Below are positions 55,801 through 64,000 of a stretch of DNA of 64,000 bases, one piece after another. The stretch spans positions 27,099 through 91,098 of the forward strand of contig LVLI01000344.1 of NCBI GenBank assembly GCA_001687465.1, read 5' to 3'. Numbering within the stretch: position 1 is the stretch's first letter; the number at the start of each line of letters is the position of its first letter. This DNA comes from Halocafeteria seosinensis. Taxonomy: Eukaryota; Sar; Bigyra; Bicosoecida. The position numbers and the translations under genes are program-made. The notes under the pieces are model-generated. The model was given only the letters and a program-made list of their open reading frames with translations. It had not been told where the DNA came from and ran no database searches.

Positions 55801-58800
55801 AAACGCCACAAAGCAAGAAAAGGAGCGCCTTCAGCGGGGACGCCTCTGGTATCAGGATGGAGAAGACTCGCAACTACGGGTGCCTTCAAAGACGCTAGTA
55901 TTTGATTACGAAGGACAACATGAAATGCCCATCAATCACGACGAAGCAAAGAACCTCCGCGATGTAATTTCTTCTTCTAGTGATAAAGTGGCTTTCATAT
56001 TATATCACTTCTTTTCGGTATATATCCCCACAAGCGAGGAGGAGGATGTACAATTATTGTATCTTCTTCAAGAACTACAGACCGCTATATCGGAGCAACA
56101 GAATGAAAACCAACAATTGAGAGAGAGGGAAGAACATCTGGAGAATGTACTGTTTTCCGTTCAAGAGAAATTTGACGTCCTCGAACGTGAAAACCAGCGA
56201 TTGAAGAAGGATCTCGAGGAGACGACAAACAACTACCATGATACTAGGAAACAGCTTGAACAGGAACAGCAGAATTCACGCCATTTTGAGCAACAGTTGA
56301 GGCAAGCATCCGGGACTCTCCGCGATGAGTTTGAACAGGTGAAGTCAACACTTGAAGTGACACAGGAACAGTATCGTGAGAGTATAGAAAGCAGCGAAAG
56401 CCTGACCGCCGAGCGAGACGACCTCAGGCAGCAGGTGCGTCGCCTAGAGCATCGACTGGAGGAGGAGATTCAGGAACGACAGGAACTTAAACGAGAAATG
56501 GAAAAGGTGACTTCGGAAAAGGAAGAGAAGGTAAACGAGCTCAATTCTAAGCATGAACGAGATGCACAAGAAATGGCACTCGGCTTTGATCGAGAAGTTG
56601 CCCGAGTGGAGCATGAAGCACAAACACTCAAAGACAGTATTCGCTATCTGCAGAATGAAATCGAGGACCTTATTCAACAAAAACGGCAGCTTAAACGCGC
56701 AATTCAAGTGAACAAATCAGACCACCATTCTACGATCCAACGGCTAAGAGACCATTGCGATGCAGTTTCGCGAAGCTATCAAGAGCAGCAACAAAACGCT
56801 GAGCATTTGGAAGATAGAATCGCTCGACTGCAAACGGAGCTAAGCCAAACAAATAATGCGTTTTTAGAGAAAGAAGCGGAACTGCGTGCAAGGGAAGCGA
56901 CCCTTACAAAGCTGCGGGAGAGCATGGGTAATAGAGACAGCGAGATTGACCGACTAAATATGGAAATACAGCACATCTCCTCAGACAAAGATACAGAAGT
57001 CACAGAATTACGGAAAAAATATCACGAAGAATCCACTAACAGGGCTCACAGAATCAACGAGCTAGAAGCAGCTTTGGAGACTACGTCTTCAGAGAGGGAT
57101 ACCCTTTCTTCTAAACTGGAAACAACCCAGGAACAGAGAAAGAATCTTGAGGATAACGTGGAAAACTTAAAGCAAAGAAACTCTGAATTAGAGGATAACG
57201 TTCAAGAAGGGTTGGATGATGTAGGTCAGCTAAGGTCAGAGCTTGGTGCATCTCATATGCGAGTAGAGGAAGCAGAGTCTGAACTAGCGAATGCTAACAA
57301 AAATAATACGGCTTTGGAGAATCAACTGCAAGAGGCGCGTGATCAAATGAACTCTCAACAGAAAGAAAAGGCGGAATATATACAGCGACTACAGGACGAG
57401 CTGGAGCGCTACGATGAACTGCTTGAGAATTCCAATAAAGAATTAGATAGAATGCAGCATATATCAGAAGAAAACGAATATTTACAGAACCGAACAAAGA
57501 CACTGGAACAACAATTGGAAGACATGCAGAGTCAGATAATCGAGCTCCAAGACAAGAATCGTCACCTTGACGAATTGACGAAAGAAGCCACAACTTCTGA
57601 AGATCAGTTGCGCAACCGATACCATGAACAGCAAAAAAACATTTCGGATCTGCATTCCGAAAGGGAAACATTGTTGAATGAAAATGAAGCCATGAAAGAC
57701 CAAGTTAGAACTATGGAAGCACTGAACAAAGAATTCGAAGAGCAGTTAAACGCCTGTAAGGTTTCGGGAGAGAAGCTGAGCGAACGACTGCACGACTATG
57801 AGCGTCAAGTTGAGGACCTCACGTCCCAGAATAACCGATTAAACAGGAAGAAAGAGGAATGCGAAACGTTGCAACAATGGAGAGATGGAATGGAAAAACG
57901 CATCGAGGAAAAGGACGAATATATAGCTCAGTTACAACGTCAGATACAAGAGTATGAAAACCGTTTGAATGTATTAAAGTCTCAGTCGGAACATTTACAA
58001 AACGAATTACAAAGTCAAGAGCGAGAAAAGAAGGAATACGAGACTTTGCTACAAGGGAAAGATAGAATGGAGAAACGCGTCGAGGAAAAGGACGAATACA
58101 TTACTCAATTGCAACGGCAGATACGAGAATATGAAAGCCGTGAAAATGCATTGAAGTCTCAGTCAGAACATTTGGGAAGCGAATTGCAAAGCCAAAGACA
58201 AGAGAATGAGGATTTAAGATTACACCTTGACACTCATGCTCAGAAAACACAAGAATTAGAAACGGCGATGGAGGAGGTGCATAGGAAGCTGCAATCCAAC
58301 TCAAACAATCATGATGGTGAAGGGGATGTAGCTGGAATAGAGCAGCAACGAAGCAGGTTAGACATATTGATTACGCAGCTGCACAACTTGCAACGCAGAG
58401 TTGAAGGATTGAACGAAAGAAAGTCGTCCCTTCATACTGAGTTGGAAGAGCTGAGGGAACAAAATGACAACCTGAGACAAGTTTCCGAAAGTGAGAGCTC
58501 TCGCAGAGCAGCTATTGAGCAGGACTACGATGCCGTTATAACTTCAAAGGACAATCATCTCCGAGAGTTGGACGAACAAATCGAGTCCATGAGGGCAACA
58601 ATGGAAAATGCCAGATCGGAAGCCGAATATTTGAGCGAGAGAAACAAAGAGCTTTCGTGGGAATTGGACAAGTCCAACAAGTTAGAGAATCAACTTCGTG
58701 AAGAAAAGCACGAGGTTATTGAAGCCAAACAGAGTGAGAATGGGCGTTTAAGTAAAGAACTTGACCAACAAAAGCAGCGACTCCGTTCACAGTCAGCCTT

Positions 58801-61772
58801 TGATAGAATGGAGCTAGACCAACGAAGGGAATTAGTCTGTGAGAGGGAGCGCCTAAGAGAGGAGGTGAGGACACTAAATGAACAACTTGAAACAGAACGA
58901 AACGAACGCCGTTCCGAACTAGCGCAGAAACAATCGGAAAAGGACGACTTGGAGAGAGAGCTGACATCAATCTTTTCGGAAAAGGAGAATTCGGAAAGAA
59001 GCTCCCTCCAAGCTGACCTTGAAGAATTTCGTTCTCAGGTTTCTCGAGAGCGATCCGAGAAAGAATCTAAGCAGAAAGAAGTGGAAACACTGAAAAACCA
59101 GCTCATTGAACTTAGCGGCACACTGTACGACGAACGATTAGCAAAGCAAGAAGCGCAGAGAGAAATCGAGCACCTGAGAGATCAGCGCATGCAGGACCGT
59201 GAAGAATTCGAGAGTCTGTCCTCCGAGGGGCAGTCAAAAAGAGAAGAGTTAGAACGACTCCTTAGTCAAGCTCGTTCGGACAACACCGTACTAGAAAAAG
59301 GAAGAAATGAGTTTAGAGAACAACTCGACTCACTCGCCTCGCAACTATCCCAGGTTAGTAACGAAAACAGATCCTTGAAACGGCAGCTAGAGACTCGAGA
59401 GGCTAAGGACCAACGCTTAGCGGAACGGCGCGTTGACAAAGAGCACGTACAATGGCGGTTGCAACAGAGTACCGTGGAAAAGGAAACGCCCGAACAAGAA
59501 GCCAGCCAGCTACGCAAGCAACTCGAAACAGCTATCGGTAACTTCATCGGTACAGGACCATGCAGTTCTCGCTGGAGAAAGCAAATACACGACCAGGTGC
59601 TGCTTCTAGCGGAACGTTTTACTTCGGATCTGTCTGCAGCCCAACAGATCCTGCACCGGCAAAATCGGAGGTTACCAAGTTTGAAGACGAAACTCGCAAA
59701 TCTGAGTATACATGTTCAAACTATAAATGCCAACAATAGAAGGTACAGAGAAAAATGGGATATATGTAAGCATGAAAAGCAAGCACAGCAAGAGAGGATC
59801 AATTTTCTGCTAGAGCATAGTGAGACGCTCAGTAAGCAGCTGGAGTCGCTTCCCGACGTGGGAAACGACTTTGAAGGCCATACTTCTGATGATCACTGGG
59901 AAAGGCTCATACGATCAAAAGATTTGCGTATTGAAGAGCTCCTCTCTGGTTACAGAGCCTTAGAGTCGTCAGTGGCAAAGTTAGAAACTGAGACTATACA
60001 GTCCAGTGAGGAGAAGCAGCGTATGGAAAGCGTTGTTAGAAATAGGGACAAAGAAATAGAGCATTACCAACGTGCGGAACGGGAAGGGAGCAATGTCATT
60101 CCGAAGAGCGGCATTTCTGGAACGCATTTGTCTTCTTTAGAACAAGAGCTAGCATCTTTGTGCGGCGACTTTTGTTCTCTGGACAGTATTTCAGCGCCAT
60201 ATGTGTATGATCAGACGGATCCTTCTGCTATCGCGAGAATCTTCCAACTTGTCCGTATTCTTAAGAGCATTCGTGATGATTTAAGCCAGAGCTCAAAAGA
60301 CCGTCTTAACAACAGTGATGTAAACGCATTGTCGACAGTAACGGGGGAACAATACAAAATTTTGGAACGAGAATGCCAGCGTTACAAGGAAAGGCTACGA
60401 GAGGCACGGCAAGAAAACGAGACTCTTAAGGACGATCTTGATTCCTTTTCAAGAAAGCTAGAGCACTTGGAGGAACGTTTCCGTCAACGTGCACATTCTT
60501 CCGCGATTGAGAGCGACAAATGGTGGTACGATCAGCAGCAACGTATCCGGAGATTATATGACTTACTGAGGGACAGGAACAGCCAACTGGCAGAACTCCA
60601 AGAGCAAAACGAACACTACCGTGAACAAATTTCAAACCTAAGTGTCAACTATAAGGAGTTGCAAATGGAGAACCAAAAAGATTCCTTGGAACTGAGAGCT
60701 GCAAGGGACAGGATTAATGAGTTGGACGAGGAACTTTCGAGAGTTTGGAAGCAGGTCGAGAATTCCAACGTAGACCCGTCTGGCCCGCACCAAGCCGCGG
60801 ACTCAGCAATAGTGAAGGAAGTGTCAGAATGCAACAAGGAACTGTATCATCAGAAGCAGGAAAATAGAAAATACGAGTCTAAGGTCCTCCTACTTAGGGA
60901 ACATCTTGAGAGAGAACAGAAAAGGGGCGAGCATCTTACACAGCAGTTACAGACACTGCAAGAAGAGAAGCGCAAGGACGAGCAGGACCGTGAGGAGCTG
61001 TCTCAACAAATCGAACGTCTGGGAGAAAGATTTGAGAATGCAGCTACAGAAACGAATTCCCAGCAGCTCATGGAAACTGTGAATCAGCTTGAAGACAAGA
61101 ACCAATTCCAAGAAGCAAAGCTTCTATTAGAAAATGACCATCTACGCGCAGAGTTGGATGAGTTTAAACATAAGTATCGGGAAGCCACGGAGCACTCACA
61201 ACATGATATTACCACCAGGAAGAGCAGCTCATTTCATCGCGATCACCTCTCAAAAGACGATGATCTCGACAATTCGGGAACTAAAGAACAAGAGGAGCGC
61301 CTACAATATGCCCAAACTAAATTGCAGCAGATGCAGCATCGCTGTGATGTCTTACGGGAGCAAGTCACGAAGTCGAACAAAGGCATACTTAAAATGGATG
61401 AGAATAAGCAGAAGATGTTGTCTGAGATATCCGAGCTTAGGAAGTCTGTCCTATCTGCTGAGAAAGCTTGGGAAGAGTACCGAAGTAGAGCAGACAGACA
61501 CGTTCGCTTTTCTCGGCGAATGGCTTCGCAGGTTTCGGAGCTATCCAAAGAGAACAAGGTTAGTATATAATAATACCTCCGAGTCATAAGAATCCTCATC
61601 CTGAATCCGCCGTTATTCTGTTTCGTTAACAATGCAGAAACTGCAGAAGCAGTACGGTAAAGCTAGAGCAAAAGTGTTGGAACTTGAGGGCGAACTTCGT
61701 TCTTTTAAAGATATCGACGCATACAGTGGCACATTTTCGAAGACAATGAAATCTTTTAGATCTGTAGCGTGA
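52865..61772 (+). CDS. giant coiled-coil protein (2942 residues)
   Basis: Exon 1 is 52865-61558 (2898 codons, uninterrupted) and exon 2 is 61638-61772, joined in phase 0. The first 170 residues are disordered and Ser/Thr-rich. From about residue 175 almost to the end the protein is heptad-type coiled coil dense in Glu, Gln, Lys, Arg and Leu. No head domain, kinase or GRIP-like C-terminus is visible; the end (SGTFSKTMKSFRSVA) is unfamiliar. Breaks in the coil occur near 575-605, 1010-1060 (including a hydrophobic patch VAFILYHFFSVYIPTS) and 2215-2260. A 59-residue unit is duplicated in tandem at 57863-58216. Size and style resemble golgins, centrosomal/rootlet proteins or nuclear pore TPR, but composition-driven similarity makes any choice unsafe. 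Confidence 0.88.
57863..58216 (+). repeat. tandem duplication of a 177-nt unit inside the coiled-coil gene
   Basis: Unit 1 is 57863-58039 and unit 2 is 58040-58216. Each encodes 59 residues: both contain MEKR(I/V)EEKDEYI(A/T)QLQRQI, then LKSQSEHL and ELQSQ at the same spacing. The unit is a multiple of three but not of seven (59 residues), so the duplication shifts the heptad register. Confidence 0.9.
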
Positions 61773-62621
61773 CAGTCCAGAACTGTGAAAAAAACAAAAA
61801 GGCTGGAGATGTTAATGCAGTGTCTAGGTTGGACATGCCTGTCATTGAGTTAATTGATTCTATATGTGGGCGTGACATCTCCGTTACGTCGTCCAGAGGG
61901 GAGAGAATCGGGAATCCCATCGGACTTCCTGGGCTAAATCCTGGAGCTCCACAAAGTTGGTGACATCAGTGAGACACCGCCGATAGTTGGGACCAAGCCT
62001 CGATAAGGGACATCATCCAAGTAGGAGTAAAAAAGCCTATGTGGGGAATTCCGTCAAAAGTGGTTGGTAAGTGTTGGTTCTGCGTTCAGGGCAACCGATA
62101 CTTGTAGATACCTCCTTGACAACATACTTCATCTGAAGGCAAGTCTCAGTTTAGCAACAGAGCGCCTCGGCGACTAAACTCAAAGACTACTGAGCAGCTT
62201 CGCCAATGCTACCAAAAATTTGGAAGCAGAGCGAGTAGAACCGACGATGCATGTGCTCGCACCACGACTCATAGCATTACCCCCGGTAGACCATGGATAT
62301 ACTTTCGTCGTCATGCTCTGCTGCACCGTGAGCATCTGATTGCGCAGCTGGAACCGTGTGCGTATTGTATACGTCCAAAGCCTGTACCTTCATGCGATGA
62401 CAGAAATGAGAAGTTGGTAACACACACACATATGTGACAGATAGCCCATCGGCCGGGGATCTGAATTCGGACCATAGCGTTCTTGTCCTTTGTCGATGGG
62501 GCATCCTTAGCAATCGTGATGAGAGTCGTCGATGAATCATCCTTAGAAATTGTGGTGCTTGAAGTCGAAAATCCATTAACTAGTGCATACTCATTTAGGG
62601 TAATAAAAGAAACTTTCTGCG
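61773..62621. other. start of a degraded, repeat-rich region
   Basis: No intact gene. A roughly 50-base stretch at 62460-62515 recurs in diverged form at 62626-62680 (both begin GAATTCGGACCA and contain TTCTTGTCCTT), suggesting an old duplication within a mobile-element remnant. The part nearest the coiled-coil gene is probably its 3' UTR. Confidence 0.4.
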
Positions 62622-62906
62622 TTGGTGAATTCGGACCAAAGTGTTCTTGTCCTTCATCGATGCAGCCCTCTTAGCAATAAACTCTTGAACCACTTCAACC
62701 ACGGCACTTATCTTAGCATAAGCGAGAGAGTTCGTCTCGTCTCTGACAAACCTACGGAACCTAGGACTCCCCCCCTCTCCAACAACGTCCTAAATAGAAT
62801 CATGCTGCCACTTCGCCAAGGTGGCTTGGGAATCACGGGCTTCTACTTGTCGTCAGATGCGGCCTACATGGGGTCTGTCATCACAGCGTCACAGACAATA
62901 CAGTAG
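62622..62906 (+). pseudogene. fragment of a non-LTR-type reverse transcriptase polyprotein
   Basis: An open stretch of about 94 codons ends with NRIMLPLRQGGLGITGF and SSDAAYMGSV. The LP(I/L)R.GGLG...... AAY..S pattern is the conserved segment found downstream of the polymerase core in many LINE-like and related retroelements. No catalytic YADD box is present nearby, so only a small piece remains. Confidence 0.5.
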
Positions 62907-62981
62907 CGGAGAGAACCGGAGAATTGGTAGACCCCCTGGCGGACTACTAGAAGAAGCAATGGTTCCTCTTGCTTAGACTGG

Positions 62982-63220
62982 CCGCCTAGAGCTACGCACA
63001 CGGTAGACGAAGTCGAGAAGTTTATCGACTTCAGACTCCACGACAAGCGGATCCTCGTCCACTGGAAGGGCTACCCAGAGGCAGCACGGACATAGGTCTT
63101 TCTGAAGCCACGAAGCCGGTTCCCGGGTAGCTGCACCTTCTTCGATCTCGAGCAGGAGATGTACTTTAATCTGGGCTATGATGGCGAAAATGAGGTGGAC
63201 GGGGGGAGTATAACCACATG
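62982..63220 (+). pseudogene. decayed integrase chromodomain of a Ty3/gypsy-type retroelement
   Basis: Frame beginning at 62982 gives VDEVEKFIDFR then KRILVHWKGYPEAART, a chromodomain core (V..I...R.....LV.WKGYP....TW). The codon after ART is TAG at 63093-63095, where the family has Trp (TGG), so a single base change broke the frame. Downstream residues VFLKPRSRFPG and ENEVDGG continue the frame to TGA at 63218-63220. Chromodomains at the end of integrase mark chromoviruses. The stop falls inside the left arm of the inverted-repeat element that follows. Confidence 0.6.
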
Positions 63221-63863
63221 AATATACAATAATTATTGCTCCCGTGGCACGGAATTTCTGGGGAGCCCCCTCCCGCGTCAGGTGGAGGCTTGTCATTGGT
63301 CACAACTGTTGCGTCGGGAACAACACTTCATCCTGCCGGCGCTGCTGCAACCGGTCTTGGCGTTGGCGCCGCTGTGGCAGGCTCAGGGTCTCCTCCTGCC
63401 AGACTGAGCCTTGTCGGTATCTGACATTGTGGGCGCAGGCATGGCTCCTCTCCCGATGCCTCCTGAGCTTAACCAGTGCTGTGTTCCCTCACGGCGCATG
63501 TCAGCAAGGCTGCAGGAACAGCGGGCCCGTCGCTGCTCAACACGGGCGCATACCGCTCCTCGTTAAGAGGATGCGGTCAACTTCCCGGCCGGTGGGCTAT
63601 CTGTCGGCCTCCACAGCGAAAGGAATGATCTCGCGATCATACTCCTTCAGATGGGCATACTTCCTCAGTTTGGCATTCTTTGCTTGCTTGGATGTCCACA
63701 ACTTGGAACACGCTGATCTCACCAATCGATCGTCAGACAAGGGTTTGGGACCGTCACATCGATCAACCAATCACTGGTGTCCCCGTGAGCCACAATATCC
63801 ATGACGCCAGGACGAAAACAAGTCAAATTAAGGTTATTGTACATTCATGTGGTTATACTCCCC
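63203..63863. mobile_element. 661-bp element bounded by 30-bp inverted repeats
   Basis: The left end 63203-63232 and the right end 63834-63863 are inverted complements at 29 of 30 positions (one A/G difference). Both outer ends read GGGGAGTATAACCACATGAA inward. The interior carries no intact gene. It could be a MITE-like non-autonomous element, or the facing ends of two LTRs: a plus-strand retroelement frame stops inside the left arm, and a minus-strand RNase H frame stops 8 bases outside the right arm. No convincing target site duplication was seen. Confidence 0.6.
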
Positions 63864-63871
63864 TAACGAGT

Positions 63872-64000
63872 TTAAAGTGAGTTCGGATCCCCCACGAAGT
63901 ATTCCCCTGTAGAATCATTACAAAACATAATGTCTTTCCGATCGATTGCCTCGTTAGCTAGACGGTCAGCCTCCGTGTTTTCCTCCCGAGGAACATGATG
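63872..64000 (-). CDS. C-terminal end of a retroelement RNase H domain (partial)
   Basis: On the minus strand the frame is open from the window edge to TAA at 63872-63874. It reads HVPREENTEADRLANEAIDR followed by a 20-residue tail. The H(V)PRE.N..AD.LAN.A.D pattern is the C-terminal helix of type I RNase H-like domains in retroelements and includes the last catalytic Asp (in EAD). The domain continues beyond the window, so whether the element is intact cannot be judged. Confidence 0.65.
   Translation of the reverse strand, partial: HHVPREENTEADRLANEAIDRKDIMFCNDSTGEYFVGDPNSL

Noticed and set aside
53737-61632. Many minus-strand open frames opposite the coiled-coil gene
   Set aside because: They are antisense shadows of Glu/Gln/Lys-rich codons, giving Ser/Phe/Leu-rich peptides without domain signals.
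52865-61772. Naming the coiled-coil protein as myosin, CENP-E, golgin or TPR
   Set aside because: No motor, GRIP or other anchoring domain is visible, and coiled-coil similarity is compositional.
1-64000. CRISPR arrays, bacterial operons, rRNA genes or tRNA genes
   Set aside because: No regularly spaced repeats, Shine-Dalgarno-linked gene strings, rRNA-like blocks or convincing tRNA cloverleaf were seen; spliced genes show this is eukaryotic DNA.

Overview
The window is nuclear DNA from a eukaryotic microbe with a compact, intron-bearing genome. Genes are protein-coding, alternate between strands and are often packed tail to tail: three convergent pairs end 12, 13 and 16 bases apart. Introns are short (49-97 nt) with GT-AG ends and one clear GC-AG case. 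The gene set is that of a free-living heterotroph-like cell: RMI1, TAH18/NDOR1, KDM8, SETD2-type methyltransferase, CaMKK-like kinase, ATG4, eS7, mS34, sugar transporter, DEAD-box helicase, SNAPC3, sideroflexin, SLY1, secreted alpha-amylase, THOC2, exportin-5 and VMA21. ATG4 argues against the red algae known to have lost autophagy, and sideroflexin plus a fungal-type amylase argue against a land plant. I cannot name the group from sequence alone.

Layout. 1-3000: tail of an unknown gene, a small unknown minus-strand gene, then RMI1. 3.2-7.2 kb: diflavin reductase TAH18 facing JmjC hydroxylase KDM8. 7.2-9.0 kb: a 1.8 kb gap holding a long near-perfect hairpin. 9.0-20.6 kb: two large multidomain regulators in tandem. 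The first is SETD2-like and carries a Tudor-like segment, a cyclin T/K-like domain and a CDK9/12-like pseudokinase in one chain. The second joins a cyclic-nucleotide-binding domain, a CaMKK/GRIK-like kinase and a PP2C phosphatase. 20.6-26.1 kb: beta-propeller protein, macrodomain protein, ATG4 and an unknown protein. 27.3-29.3 kb: divergent ribosomal pair eS7 and mS34. 29.3-36.8 kb: MFS transporter, DEAD-box helicase, SNAPC3, sideroflexin. 36.9-41.5 kb: SLY1 and alpha-amylase. 42.0-51.3 kb: THOC2 facing exportin-5. 51.9-61.8 kb: VMA21 and a 2942-residue coiled-coil protein. 61.8-64.0 kb: decayed retroelements and a 661-bp element with 30-bp inverted ends.

The most novel-looking content is the two fusions at 9.0-20.6 kb. 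The first physically joins H3K36 methylation to a cyclin/CDK-type module that in other organisms is a separate complex acting on elongating RNA polymerase II. The second puts a cyclic-nucleotide sensor, an AMPK-kinase-type kinase and the opposing phosphatase activity in one, probably myristoylated, protein. In both cases the key fusion boundaries lie inside a single uninterrupted exon, so they do not depend on splice prediction. Exon boundaries given here were read by eye from frame, splice consensus and family alignment from memory; none is backed by transcript data.
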